In this document: piece by piece, positions 1-8,810 of the stretch
How the letters are laid out: every line of letters begins with the position of its first letter
How positions within the stretch are numbered: position 1 is the first letter of the stretch
From: a bacterium
Lineage (GTDB): Bacteria; Patescibacteriota; Gracilibacteria; Peribacterales; Peribacteraceae
Direction of reading: 5' to 3'
NCBI GenBank assembly: GCA_029558515.1
Contig: JAKQEM010000047.1
Coordinates: 1-42,476 of the forward strand
Length of the DNA: 42,476 bases
Made by a program: the position numbers and the translations under genes
The notes under the pieces: model-generated
Told to the model about the DNA's origin: nothing
What the model saw: only the letters and a program-made list of their open reading frames with translations
The model's database searches: none

Positions 1-2
1 AT

Positions 3-227
3 AGGCTGCCATACGATTTTGCGCCGGGCACACAACCTTTGTGCAGACCTCCGGTATTGGAATGGAGTTTTTTTGGTGAAATGGAGTACAAGCGCATCAG
101 CGATGACGCCGCCTATGCCCTCTGCTCGGAGAAAGACGGCAAGAGGGTCCTCATCTGCATCTCCCAAATGACAGACAATCCGCAGCTGGCGGAAGAGATA
201 TTCAGGACGTTTCGGTGGGGGGAGTAA
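3..227 (+). CDS. C-terminal end of an unidentified protein (partial, 5' end outside window)
   Basis: The reading frame is open from the first bases of the window and ends at a TAA, so these are the last ~74 residues of a longer gene. An internal TTG at 39 could be mistaken for a start, but coding continues upstream of it. The visible part has the pattern of a small alpha/beta domain and ends in a Phe/Trp-rich tail (IFRTFRWGE). I do not recognise the family. Base composition matches the GC-rich genome background, unlike the AT-rich genes that follow. Confidence 0.6.
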   Translation, partial: RLPYDFAPGTQPLCRPPVLEWSFFGEMEYKRISDDAAYALCSEKDGKRVLICISQMTDNPQLAEEIFRTFRWGE

Positions 228-315
228 TTATCCACATTCTACGTTTGATTAGGCCATATCTATTTTGAGAAAACAATCTTTACTTGAAGGACCTTGGCGC
301 AAATACTGGACCACT

Positions 316-795
316 ATGATCAAACAAGCCACCGCGAGCCATGCCACTCTCAGCCATGAGCATTTTATATTAGATGCAGAGCTTTCTTCTTCTCTCGATT
401 TTTCTAACCGAAAACTCATGACGGAAAATCTCGCAGCAGATTTATTGGCAGGATTAGGGATGGAAGAGCTTGGACCTCTGCAAATATATGATGCGACAGA
501 TAAACAATTTCCCGGTTGGTCGTTCATTCAACCAATTACAACTAGTCATATCAGCGGACATTATTTTGAAGAGACAATCGACGCATCTCATATCCATATG
601 GATATATATAGTTGTACACCGTTTGATTGGAAAACAGTCATGTTCATCATCCAAAAGCATTTCCCTATAAAACGATGGTCAGCAAATTTTATCAAGCGTT
701 CTATCGGCAATATGGGGCGAGAAGTATTAGATATTCATTACTCAGATTCGGAGACTTTTTTACAGCAAACGAAAGTATCTCCTCAAATTAACTGA
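316..795 (+). CDS. S-adenosylmethionine decarboxylase (SpeD)-like pyruvoyl-dependent decarboxylase
   Basis: About 159 residues. The core reads GWSFIQPITTSHISGHYFE and then HMDIYSC, which matches the self-processing site of class 1B AdoMetDC. The Ser after TT is the predicted pyruvoyl precursor (Ser63 in Thermotoga SpeD). The His five residues later (SHISGH) matches His68, and the Cys of IYSC matches Cys83. The residue before the scissile Ser is Thr rather than the usual Glu. The upstream HFILDAEL and GMEELGPLQIYDATD segments match the rest of the fold. Known family chemistry: decarboxylation of SAM for spermidine synthesis, with some SpeD homologues acting instead on arginine or ornithine. 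The substrate here is undetermined and no spermidine synthase is in the window. ATG 316 places the family N-terminus correctly; a TTG at 265 would add 17 residues. A transporter gene follows after 53 bp. AT-rich relative to the genome. Confidence 0.8.
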   Translation: MIKQATASHATLSHEHFILDAELSSSLDFSNRKLMTENLAADLLAGLGMEELGPLQIYDATDKQFPGWSFIQPITTSHISGHYFEETIDASHIHMDIYSCTPFDWKTVMFIIQKHFPIKRWSANFIKRSIGNMGREVLDIHYSDSETFLQQTKVSPQIN

Positions 796-837
796 CACAT
801 CACCGATACATACCCAAACCGTGCCGCGATGCTATTC

Positions 838-843
838 TATACT
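838..843 (+). promoter_or_regulatory. -10 box of the EamA-type transporter gene
   Basis: TATACT lies 5 nt upstream of the ATG at 849, resembling the near-leaderless arrangement of other genes here. I see no convincing -35 box. The gene could also be read through from the upstream decarboxylase gene. Confidence 0.35.
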
Positions 844-848
844 CATTC

Positions 849-1739
849 ATGTGGTTACTTTTTGCCATATTATCGTCCTTTCTTTTTGGCCTAGTGATAA
901 TTCTAGACGAACAGTGTGTGAACAAAATTTTTGAAAAGCCTTGGTTTGGCGTAATCACGAGCTCCTTGTCTTCCATGATCGTTTTTCAATCTATACCATT
1001 TGTTGCTCCTTTTGTAGACACCAGCATACCAGAGACCACTCTCATCATCATAGCATTTTTAGCGGGCTGTTTCTTTCAAAGTAGCCAGTTCTTTTACTTT
1101 CGTGCATTAATATATAGCGATGCAGGTATTGTTTCAGCATACTGGAATTTCACGCCAGCATTTCTTCCTCTTGCCTCATACATAATCTTTCGACAAGCTT
1201 TTAATCTACATCAGTACATCGGAATCATCATCCAAATATTTGCATCTGTGGGATTGTGCTTGGTGGATTCCAATCTTCGCACAAGATGGATCGCATTGTT
1301 CTTCATGCTCGGCGGAAGTATGCTCCAAGTGATCGGCTACATGATGGAGGACTACGTATTCGACCGTGCACCATTTTTCCCCGCATACCTAATCTTCACT
1401 GCTGGATTGATCACAACAGGTTTCGTCCCTCTATTCTGGCATACCTATCGACAGCAAGTATTACGCAACTTTCGCACTCTCATATCGTTTCTGCGAATAT
1501 TCCTCCTCATTGAAATAGTCAATCTGGTTGCTATTGCTCTGGGACAATTTGCCCTCACCAGCAGTAGTGCACCATTAGTTGCAGCAATATCCAGCACTAT
1601 TCCAATGCACATCTTTCTCATCAATCTTTTCTTACTTCGCTTCGTCCCCAAACTTGTCAAACGCGAGTCGCCGCACAAACTTCCCTACAAATTCGGCCTA
1701 GTCACATGCATGGTTTTTGGGGTCTGGCTTCTGTCATAA
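849..1739 (+). CDS. EamA/DMT-superfamily membrane transporter
   Basis: A 296-residue protein made almost wholly of hydrophobic segments (about ten predicted TM helices). It has the two-fold pattern of drug/metabolite transporters: the N-terminal half begins with a helix (LLFAILSSFLFGLVIIL) and the second half restarts near residue 145 (ALFFMLGGSMLQVIGYMM). The family exports or imports small metabolites such as amino acids, amines and nucleotide-like compounds in the inner membrane. No substrate-specific motif is visible. It lies 53 bp downstream of the SpeD-like decarboxylase in the same direction, so it could export that enzyme's amine product; this is inference from position only. Codon use is AT-rich like its neighbours. 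Confidence 0.8.
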   Translation: MWLLFAILSSFLFGLVIILDEQCVNKIFEKPWFGVITSSLSSMIVFQSIPFVAPFVDTSIPETTLIIIAFLAGCFFQSSQFFYFRALIYSDAGIVSAYWNFTPAFLPLASYIIFRQAFNLHQYIGIIIQIFASVGLCLVDSNLRTRWIALFFMLGGSMLQVIGYMMEDYVFDRAPFFPAYLIFTAGLITTGFVPLFWHTYRQQVLRNFRTLISFLRIFLLIEIVNLVAIALGQFALTSSSAPLVAAISSTIPMHIFLINLFLLRFVPKLVKRESPHKLPYKFGLVTCMVFGVWLLS

Positions 1740-1754
1740 TTGCAATCTTATTCT

Positions 1755-3407
1755 TTAACTCAATGGTAATTCTACCCAAAACGTTGTGCCCACCCCCTCC
1801 TCACTGTTAAATCCAATACAGCCACCCTGCGCCTCCGCAGCTCCTTTTGCAATATACAATCCAAATCCGTTACCATCTAAAGAGTTCCGCACATTGCTAG
1901 CGCGAAACAGTCGACCAAATATCTGTTCTTTCTCTTCCTTTGGAATACCACAGCCAGTATCCTTCACCTCACAACGCATCCTTGCACCAGTTATGCTAAC
2001 AGAAAAAATTACTGAGCCCTTGGATGGTGTGTACTTAATAGCATTGGTAAGCAGGTTCTCAATTATCATGCGCGTATAGCGTCTATCCAACTGTGCTTTC
2101 GGCAACTTTTTAGAAAGCTGCACTTTAAATTTGAGCTTCTTTTCAGCAATCTTTGGTTTCACCTCCGATAAAATCTCTTCGAAAAATTCCTTCAGATCGA
2201 GTTCAATCTTATCTATGCTAATACGACCGAGCTGAATACGCGATACATCCAAAATCATACTCACCAGATCGGAGAGGTTAATATCAATATTATACATTGC
2301 TTGAACATGCTCCTTCTGCTGAGGAGATACTTTCCCTAGGTCACCGTCTAACATCATTTCAAGATACCATTTCAATGAAGAGATTGGAGTCGCCAATTGA
2401 TGACTAACTAAACTAAGCAGTTCGTTCTTCTGTCGATCTTCCTCCTTCAAAGTATTATTTGCCGTTTCAAGATCGTGTGCAAGTGTCTCAAGACGTTCAC
2501 GTTGCTCAATCTCACGACGCACACTGTGAAATAGTAAGTATCCTAACACACCTGCCAGTAATAAAGTACTCACCACAACTATCTGTATGTACTCGATCCG
2601 ACGAATAAAAAGCAATGCTGCAATAAGAAACAGTAAAGAGAAGACAAATACTTGCGTTGCTAGCAATTTTATATGCAATATATGAAATCTTACAATCAAA
2701 TAGGCAAGAATGCCCAAAAACAAAACCATACCAAGTGGGCCGACTAAATTGATTTCATAGGCCTGAGTTAATTCGCCAAAGTAGTTTGATGCCCAAAAGA
2801 CTCCCAAAAAGAACACAATCCCCAATGAGAACATACTAGTCTGTAGACGCTGTGCGTGTGATCGAGTATGGCGCAGCTTCACAAGTGCAAAAAGCACCAC
2901 CGAGGAGAGCAGCATCCATTCTAAAATATACATAATGGACCATGCAATACCCACAACTCCCTGACAGTACTCTTCATCGAAAAACGCAATGTTATATGAT
3001 GTAGGTAATACGATAGCCGAAAGTACAAAAAGTAATATAGCAACATAAGATGCATTATGTGGCACAACGGATCTTTGGAAAATGAACGTATACGCAAAGA
3101 GAACTGCAAATATGTAAATACCTAACTCTGGTATCAAAAGTAATTGCCACGCTAGGTGCACCACCTCACGGTGTGCACCAGTCCACTGGAACAGAATAAG
3201 CACAATCCAAAGAACAAAGGAAAAAAGCACTCCGAAAAGCAATCGATGCAATACTGCCCCCGAGTCTTTCCACAATAGTAATAAACCCAATAATATGCTC
3301 GTGATCAAAATGGGGATGTATGAGTATAGCAGCAAAGGTGGTGCAACACCCAGATCAAGTATCCCCAGTATGGCAGGTACAGCGTCTGGACAAAGATTAA
3401 GGGACAT
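1755..3407 (-). CDS. Multi-TM membrane sensor histidine kinase
   Basis: 550 residues. Residues ~1-295 hold about nine hydrophobic segments, an integral-membrane sensor like 7TM/MASE-type input modules. A short coiled coil (~296-325) follows, then a HisKA domain with the phospho-acceptor in LVSHQLATPISS (His336). The HATPase_c domain shows an N box (IIENLLTNAIKYTP, ~448-461), G1 (DTGCGIP, 483-489) and G2 (GNGFGLYIAK, 512-521). All catalytic motifs look intact. No response regulator gene is in the window, so it is an orphan kinase. Its ATG overlaps the end of a 44-aa membrane protein gene by 11 nt, suggesting translational coupling. It is convergent with the EamA transporter gene (15 bp apart). 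AT-rich like the surrounding block. Confidence 0.92.
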   Translation of the reverse strand: MSLNLCPDAVPAILGILDLGVAPPLLLYSYIPILITSILLGLLLLWKDSGAVLHRLLFGVLFSFVLWIVLILFQWTGAHREVVHLAWQLLLIPELGIYIFAVLFAYTFIFQRSVVPHNASYVAILLFVLSAIVLPTSYNIAFFDEEYCQGVVGIAWSIMYILEWMLLSSVVLFALVKLRHTRSHAQRLQTSMFSLGIVFFLGVFWASNYFGELTQAYEINLVGPLGMVLFLGILAYLIVRFHILHIKLLATQVFVFSLLFLIAALLFIRRIEYIQIVVVSTLLLAGVLGYLLFHSVRREIEQRERLETLAHDLETANNTLKEEDRQKNELLSLVSHQLATPISSLKWYLEMMLDGDLGKVSPQQKEHVQAMYNIDINLSDLVSMILDVSRIQLGRISIDKIELDLKEFFEEILSEVKPKIAEKKLKFKVQLSKKLPKAQLDRRYTRMIIENLLTNAIKYTPSKGSVIFSVSITGARMRCEVKDTGCGIPKEEKEQIFGRLFRASNVRNSLDGNGFGLYIAKGAAEAQGGCIGFNSEEGVGTTFWVELPLS

Positions 3408-3531
3408 CGTCGCTCAGTGGGGATAGAATTTCAAACTCATGAAGCACTAGCGTTCGATATGATGTGTACAAGACAGATGCAAGTACAACAATAAGCACAA
3501 TAATTATCAACCGTCGGTAGATTTGATTCAT
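3397..3531 (-). CDS. 44-aa single-pass membrane protein upstream of the histidine kinase
   Basis: Starts at the ATG reading MNQIYRRL, followed by one strong hydrophobic helix (IIIVLIVVLASVLYTSY) and a short polar tail. The frame is open further upstream, but the promoter (-10 box at 3546-3551) lies inside that extension, so 3531 is the plausible start. It overlaps the kinase start by 11 nt. It may be an accessory or regulatory membrane peptide of the kinase; no family is recognised. Confidence 0.6.
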   Translation of the reverse strand: MNQIYRRLIIIVLIVVLASVLYTSYRTLVLHEFEILSPLSDDVP

Positions 3532-3545
3532 ATGTTTGCGTCTGT

Positions 3546-3575
3546 AGTATACCACAGATTTCGTATTATTTTCAA
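3546..3575 (-). promoter_or_regulatory. Promoter of the small membrane protein-histidine kinase operon
   Basis: On the minus strand, TTGAAA (3570-3575) and TATACT (3546-3551) are separated by 18 bp. The -10 box lies 14 nt before the ATG at 3531, which leaves a leader of only about 7 nt and no SD site. The divergent ATP-grasp gene starts 20 bp beyond the -35 box. Confidence 0.65.
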
Positions 3576-3595
3576 ACTTTTTCACGTGAGTAAAA

Positions 3596-5014
3596 ATGCG
3601 CGTCCTCTTCATTTCTAATGACTTAATTGCGGGAAATCTAGCCTATCTAATGGTACTTGAAGGTTGTGATGTTAAACTGTTTATTGAGTCAGATCAGCAA
3701 AGAAACAATTTTGATGGATTGGTCCCAAAGACAAACAACTGGGAGCAAGAACTGACTTGGGTCGGGAAAAATGGTCTTATTGTATTTGATGATGTCGGAT
3801 ATGGCGCCAAGCAAACAGAGCTGCGTGCCTTAGGATATTCCGTTGTAGGAGGATCCACCCTGGGAGATAAACTTGAAATTAATCGGCAATGGTCGAAAGA
3901 AGTGATGCAAGCCTATGGAGTCACTACGCTACCAACATTTGATTTTTCCAGTATTGATGCTGCCATTACATTTCTTAATCAAGAATATGGACCTTGGGTT
4001 ATTAAACAAAACGGACATGCATCCAAAAGTATAAATTTTGTTGGTCATTTTGAAGATAATCGTGATACTCTATCCGTTCTACTCAACTACCAGAACTTAT
4101 ACGGGAATGAAATGAGTGGCTGTATTACACTACAAAAGAAGGTAAGCGGTGTTGAAATTGGAATTGGTCGCTTTTTTAACGGTAAAGATTGGGTAGGACC
4201 AATTGAACTCAATGTTGAGCATAAGAGAATGTTCCCAGGTGATCTTGGACCGGCCACCGGCGAAATGGGTACTATTGCATGGTACGAAGATGATGAAAAT
4301 CAACCACTTTTTCAGCAAACTATCGCGAAGATGAGACCATTCCTGCAAAAAATAGACTTCCGGGGCGATTTCGATATTGGATGCATCGTTAACGAATATG
4401 GAGTCTACGCCTTAGAAGCAACTTCTCGCTTTGGATCACCCATCGACCATTTGCATAGTGAACTACACCATTCTCCATGGTCTGAGCTATTGAAAGCCAT
4501 TGCAGACGGACAACCATACCACCTACAGTGGAAACGGGGCATGGGTATTGTTATTTCGGTTGCTGTTCCACCATTTCCCTACACCACAAAACTTAACGAA
4601 ATGTCTTCATATGATATCGATATATTCTTTGATGACACACTGACTTCGGAAGATATGAAACACATTCATTTCGAAGAAGTATCAATTCGCGAGAAATCTG
4701 GAGGAGGAATCCAACACTTCATCTCAGATCATCGTGGCTACGTACTCTACGTTACAGCTGTAGAGGATAATATATTTCTAGCACGCGATAGTGCACATGA
4801 TTTACTGCGACGCATACACATTCCTAAGATGTTCTATCGTAATGACATAGGCTTGAAATTCGCATCAGTAGAACTTCCTCTCCTGCGAAAATGGGGTTAT
4901 CTGTGCACACCCATACCGCAATCGGAAATGCATTTCTCTGCTACTAATAAAGATAGGTGCCAGTCACAAACTTACGCAATGCAATTTGAGAATATCGAAA
5001 AATATGCAGCTTGA
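3596..5014 (+). CDS. PurD-like ATP-grasp ligase (phosphoribosylamine-glycine ligase homologue)
   Basis: 472 residues. The N-terminus (MRVLFISNDLIAGNLAYLM) is a GARS-N-like nucleotide-binding start. The ATP-grasp core includes WVIKQNGHASKSINFVG, a GVEIGIGRFFNG strand with the GP following, and FRGDFDIGCIVNEYG-VYALEATSRFG, where the Glu near the end is a metal ligand in PurD. A GARS-C-like domain follows (IREKSGGGIQHFISDHRGYVLYVTAVEDN). In PurD this enzyme joins phosphoribosylamine and glycine in purine synthesis. No other pur gene is present, and a stand-alone homologue could ligate another amine and acid. The last ~45 residues look like an extension. AT-rich; stands alone between divergent and convergent neighbours. 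Confidence 0.78.
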   Translation: MRVLFISNDLIAGNLAYLMVLEGCDVKLFIESDQQRNNFDGLVPKTNNWEQELTWVGKNGLIVFDDVGYGAKQTELRALGYSVVGGSTLGDKLEINRQWSKEVMQAYGVTTLPTFDFSSIDAAITFLNQEYGPWVIKQNGHASKSINFVGHFEDNRDTLSVLLNYQNLYGNEMSGCITLQKKVSGVEIGIGRFFNGKDWVGPIELNVEHKRMFPGDLGPATGEMGTIAWYEDDENQPLFQQTIAKMRPFLQKIDFRGDFDIGCIVNEYGVYALEATSRFGSPIDHLHSELHHSPWSELLKAIADGQPYHLQWKRGMGIVISVAVPPFPYTTKLNEMSSYDIDIFFDDTLTSEDMKHIHFEEVSIREKSGGGIQHFISDHRGYVLYVTAVEDNIFLARDSAHDLLRRIHIPKMFYRNDIGLKFASVELPLLRKWGYLCTPIPQSEMHFSATNKDRCQSQTYAMQFENIEKYAA

Positions 5015-5048
5015 TCCAACGTCATTCATAAGTGCTAAGGAAACTGGA

Positions 5049-7244
5049 TTATTGAATCTCTCTTTGCATAACATCTATCCCAAGTACGGCGACAGCATTC
5101 CCTGCCGCGTCATAAATTGGTGATGTACCTGTTGTGCGTGTTTTGTTTGGATCCTTGACGGAGTTAATTGCATAGGATGGCACTCGAAGTCCATTGAGAA
5201 AAATCTCTGGTGCAAAATTGGCAATATCATATCGCACACCAGGTGCCACATTTCTATTGTCATCATCCAATCCTCCATTGAGATCTACAAATGCACCTTC
5301 AAAAAGATTGAAGGGATTTACGTCTGCATCAGCAACATACTCCCAAATCCCCTCTGTTTCTGTAGGTCGTAAGATATACACATATCTGATTTCAGGATTA
5401 TTGCGACGAATAGTATTAAGCTGTTCAAATACACGCTGATACTCTTCTTTCCTCATATCTCGCGCAAAGTGCAGAGCACCAATATCCTCGGCATTTATTT
5501 GCTGCGCTGCAAAGGATGCAATTGCCATTAATCGATTGCCAATTTCTTCTCTTAGAATCGCACTTTTGTAAGATCGATAACTGAGGGAAAAAATGCATAT
5601 TGCAGAAATACCGAGTGCTAATAAGGATATCAACACCTGACGCCGCCATAATACCCAAAATTCATGCAAGAGTGTGTTATAAAAAGCTACAAATCGGATT
5701 AGTATTAATGTAAAAAAGATTAACAGGGATATGCCAATCATCCAAAATAATTGATTTGAAAATCGACGTACCTCGTCTGCCGCGATATCAATACCCAAAA
5801 TTGCCACAAGTTCATTACGATCATTTCGTATGGGTGCATTCGCAGAATACCAAATTCCCCATTGATCTCTTATGGGAGATGCAGATACTGTGGGCTTAAC
5901 AACATCCATTTCATATTCTTGTCCCGATACATCATATGGTTCTCCCGGAGGACTTAATTGATCTGCGTCATCAATAACACCATCCTCATTCAGATCCTTC
6001 ACAGCAAGTGGGTCCATAGAATCCGCATCGGCCACAAACTCCCATGTATTTGGATCATCCGTTAAACGGAAAATATATGTATTGCTCACAATTGGATTGT
6101 GATCACGGATCAAATTGAGCTGATCAACGACCTTTTTGTACTCAGGCCTATGTATGTCATCGATTGTGCGCAACACATCGAGATCATCAGCATCAAACTG
6201 CACTGCGGCAGTCGCGGCGATGGATAGTGCCTGCTCCCGTATGTTCTGTACATTACGAGCCAAATTTATGCGGTATAGACCTGCCGTGGCGAGTAACGCA
6301 CAGAAACCGAAGATCGCAAGTGTGATAAGGCTGTTTCGGCTCAGAAAAAACTCCCGCAACTGCGATGCGAGTCGCGTTCGTAAAGAAGGCTGAGAGACAT
6401 CGATGATGACTGCATTCTCCACATCTTTGCGTTTCTTCTGTTTGGGAACCTCCGGAGGAACCGTACTCTGCTGCACCTGCCTGTTCCAAATCTTTTCAAA
6501 AAATATGCGTTCGTCCTGCGCGAGTTCGGGATAGCGAATGAAGCAGGCGCGTTCATCCTCCACCTGAAAACAGGCCAACGTGTCGCCGATGATTATTTTT
6601 TCGAAGGGAAAAGGAAAATCCGCCTTATCGACCAAAATGGTTTTGCGATATTCAAAGGAGTCACGCGATTGGTAGCGGCGGCCCTGCGGCGTGTCATGCG
6701 TGAGAACACGGGAGAAGATGCCGCGGCGACGGCGCTCGCGGAAGTACTCCACCCAAAACGCCTGCAACGGATCTTCCTGCGGAGCCCACAGCATGGGGCC
6801 GTACTGCACGATGTCATTGCCGCGCTCCAGCATGCGCATGTACGCATCCTTCATTGCTTCCAATCCCTCAAAAAATTCCATCTCCGGTCGCTTCTTCACG
6901 TTGACGGTCAGTGAGCGAACGAACGACTCCAAGTTGTGATGCTTGCGTACAAGCATCTCCTGCTTGAGCACCATATCCTCCTTCATCCACTCGACGACGG
7001 TCTGCACGGACATCAACGTATACCGCGGGACACCGTTGATCATTTCCCGCGTCACCAATCCCTTCTTCAGGAGCTTCTTCACCGCTTGGTCGAGCACGCC
7101 CGTGCTCTTGCTCGTTTTCGTCGAAAGCTCCCGCAGCGTCAGACTGTCGCCTTCCAGTAATTTTCGGATCACGGCGATCTCGGTACCGGAGAATCCGGCC
7201 TCTTGAAGATAAGCTGCGATGCTGGAGGGGAGAGTGGAGTCCAC
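5049..7244 (-). CDS. Membrane-tethered TrmB-family regulator with two extracytoplasmic Cache-like domains
   Basis: 731 residues, GTG start. Residues ~10-80 form a TrmB-type winged helix (SGTEIAVIRKLL, then TLRELSTKTSKSTGVLDQAV). Residues ~118-255 form the PLD-like effector domain common behind TrmB helices (EFFEGLEAMKDAYMRML, then FEKIIIGDTLACF). A basic linker leads to TM1 (~303-325), Cache-like domain 1 (~340-490), TM2 (~498-522), TM3 (~537-556) and Cache-like domain 2 (~570-731). The two sensor units are duplicates: WEFVADAD versus WEYVADAD, and GIDIAADE versus GIDVMQRE. Domain 1 contains an EF-hand-like loop, DLNEDGVIDDAD (417-428). The protein ends right after the second sensor with no closing helix. 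The predicted topology puts the DNA-binding part in the cytoplasm and the sensors outside. GC content falls sharply between the DNA-binding and sensor halves, which suggests a fusion. Confidence 0.85.
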   Translation of the reverse strand: MDSTLPSSIAAYLQEAGFSGTEIAVIRKLLEGDSLTLRELSTKTSKSTGVLDQAVKKLLKKGLVTREMINGVPRYTLMSVQTVVEWMKEDMVLKQEMLVRKHHNLESFVRSLTVNVKKRPEMEFFEGLEAMKDAYMRMLERGNDIVQYGPMLWAPQEDPLQAFWVEYFRERRRRGIFSRVLTHDTPQGRRYQSRDSFEYRKTILVDKADFPFPFEKIIIGDTLACFQVEDERACFIRYPELAQDERIFFEKIWNRQVQQSTVPPEVPKQKKRKDVENAVIIDVSQPSLRTRLASQLREFFLSRNSLITLAIFGFCALLATAGLYRINLARNVQNIREQALSIAATAAVQFDADDLDVLRTIDDIHRPEYKKVVDQLNLIRDHNPIVSNTYIFRLTDDPNTWEFVADADSMDPLAVKDLNEDGVIDDADQLSPPGEPYDVSGQEYEMDVVKPTVSASPIRDQWGIWYSANAPIRNDRNELVAILGIDIAADEVRRFSNQLFWMIGISLLIFFTLILIRFVAFYNTLLHEFWVLWRRQVLISLLALGISAICIFSLSYRSYKSAILREEIGNRLMAIASFAAQQINAEDIGALHFARDMRKEEYQRVFEQLNTIRRNNPEIRYVYILRPTETEGIWEYVADADVNPFNLFEGAFVDLNGGLDDDNRNVAPGVRYDIANFAPEIFLNGLRVPSYAINSVKDPNKTRTTGTSPIYDAAGNAVAVLGIDVMQREIQ

Positions 7245-7254
7245 CGGATCTGGT

Positions 7255-7284
7255 ACTCTACCCTATCAGGATGAGTCCACAACA
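7255..7284 (-). promoter_or_regulatory. Candidate promoter of the TrmB-Cache regulator
   Basis: On the minus strand, TTGTTG (7279-7284) and TAGAGT (7255-7260) are 18 bp apart. The -10 box ends 10 nt before the GTG start at 7244, predicting a very short leader. No SD site is seen upstream of the GTG. Confidence 0.45.
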
Positions 7285-7563
7285 ATTGGTTTTCGGACAA
7301 ATCGACTTTTGCGCAAGAAACTGTGCAAATCGGGCGTTCTATCCGGCGGTGGAACGGCCCGGCAATCGGCAGTGGGAGGGGTTGTTGTATTAATGAGTTG
7401 ACACATACACTCTTGCCGCGTGCGTTGGGACCACCTAGAAACGTCGTACGCTCTCACGCATGATCGGACAATCATTTCCCCAAGCAACCAACGTTCTCGA
7501 CACCTAATTCCTTCACTCCCTCCGATCACCCCACCTCATCTCCTCCCCATACAATCACACAGC
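7285..7563. other. Gene-poor interval between the TrmB-Cache gene and trpB
   Basis: The reading frames here look like chance frames, with Pro/Ser/Arg-rich translations and no start signal. A TTGACA at about 7398 lacks a credible -10 partner. Apart from the flanking regulator promoter and the trpB terminator I see no gene, RNA gene or repeat. Confidence 0.5.
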
Positions 7564-7597
7564 AAAAAAGCCCCCTTACAACTGCAAGGGGGCTTTT
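7564..7597 (-). terminator. Intrinsic terminator after trpB
   Basis: A 10-bp perfect stem (AAGCCCCCTT / AAGGGGGCTT, arms 7568-7577 and 7586-7595) has an 8-nt loop. On the minus strand it is followed by a run of T (7569-7564), just past the trpB stop. A weaker T tract on the plus side could make it bidirectional. Confidence 0.9.
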
Positions 7598-7599
7598 CT

Positions 7600-8790
7600 T
7601 CATGGACGCGGATAGTGCGCATGCACGAAGTCGATGTCCTTATCCCCTCTACCGGATAAATTCATGAGAATGAGCGAACCGGGCTCCCGCTTGGCGAGCG
7701 TCTTGCAGAATGCCACGGCATGAGCGCTCTCGAGCGCGGGGATGATGCCCTCGATGCGCGAGAGATCGTAGAAAGCATCGATGCACTCCGCGTCCGTCAC
7801 GACCTCGCATCGCATACGCTTGCTGTCATGCAGAAAGCTGTGCTGGGGGCCGACACCGGGATAGTCCAGACCCGAAGCAATGGAATGGACCGGCGCAGGT
7901 TCACCCTTCTCATCCTGCAGGAGATAGGTATACATGCCGTGAATCGTGCCCGGAGAACCGTAGCGCAACGTGGCCGCATGCTCGCCGAGCTTCGTTCCCT
8001 TGCCTCCGGGCTCCACGGCGTAAATCGCAATGGCCTCATCTTCCAGAAACGCGGAGAAGAGACCGATGGCATTGCTGCCACCGCCGACACAGGCGACGAG
8101 ACTATCGGGCAAACGTCCCGCTTGCTCCTGCACCTGCTTGCGCGCCTCCTCGCCGACGATTCGTTGGAAGTCCCGCACGATGGCGGGGAAGGGGTGCGGA
8201 CCCACCACGGAGCCGATGGCGAAGAAGAGATGCTCAGGATCATTCATGTACGCCTCAAGAGCCGCATCCACCGCCGCCTTCAGCGTACGACCACCGGATG
8301 TGACGGGAACCACGCGCGCGCCGAGCATCTGCATCCGGAGGACGTTGGGCGCTTGCTTCTCGATATCGACGGTGCCCATGTACACGTCGCAAGGCATCCC
8401 GAGCACGGCAGCTGCGGTCGCGAGCGCCACGCCGTGCTGTCCCGCGCCGGTTTCCGCCAACACTTTCTTCTTCCCCATGTGCTTGGCGAGCAGCACTTCG
8501 CCGATGCAGTGATTGATCTTGTGCGCACCCGTGTGATTCAAGTCTTCGCGTTTGATGTAGATATCCGCTCCATACTGTTTGCTCAATGCTCTGGCATGAT
8601 AGACGGGAGAAGGTCTGCCGATGTAATCGCGATGGAAACGGGCGAGTTCTTGTCGAAAAGCGGGCAGATTTTTCAGCTGTTCATAGGCCGTTTCGATCGC
8701 ATCGAACATGGGTGTGAGGGCATCGGGAATGAACTGTCCGCCGTAAGAACCGAAGAATCCGCCTGTGGGAATGATGTCGTACTGAGGCAT
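7600..8790 (-). CDS. trpB: Tryptophan synthase beta subunit
   Basis: About 396 residues from ATG 8790 ([20 protein letters not shown]), the usual TrpB N-terminus. It makes L-tryptophan from indole and serine with PLP. Visible motifs are the PLP lysine in [11 protein letters not shown], the catalytic Glu region [11 protein letters not shown] and the PLP-phosphate loop [10 protein letters not shown]. No trpA or other trp gene is in the window, so the cell may salvage indole or use TrpB alone. A longer frame reaches GTG 8865 but would run through the terminator hairpin and lacks family homology. A Trp-containing leader peptide and an intrinsic terminator lie immediately upstream, with the terminator only ~22 nt from the ATG. 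This points to attenuation control. Confidence 0.96.
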   Translation of the reverse strand: MPQYDIIPTGGFFGSYGGQFIPDALTPMFDAIETAYEQLKNLPAFRQELARFHRDYIGRPSPVYHARALSKQYGADIYIKREDLNHTGAHKINHCIGEVLLAKHMGKKKVLAETGAGQHGVALATAAAVLGMPCDVYMGTVDIEKQAPNVLRMQMLGARVVPVTSGGRTLKAAVDAALEAYMNDPEHLFFAIGSVVGPHPFPAIVRDFQRIVGEEARKQVQEQAGRLPDSLVACVGGGSNAIGLFSAFLEDEAIAIYAVEPGGKGTKLGEHAATLRYGSPGTIHGMYTYLLQDEKGEPAPVHSIASGLDYPGVGPQHSFLHDSKRMRCEVVTDAECIDAFYDLSRIEGIIPALESAHAVAFCKTLAKREPGSLILMNLSGRGDKDIDFVHAHYPRP

Positions 8791-8810
8791 GGGAGAAAGT
8801 GGAAACAAAG

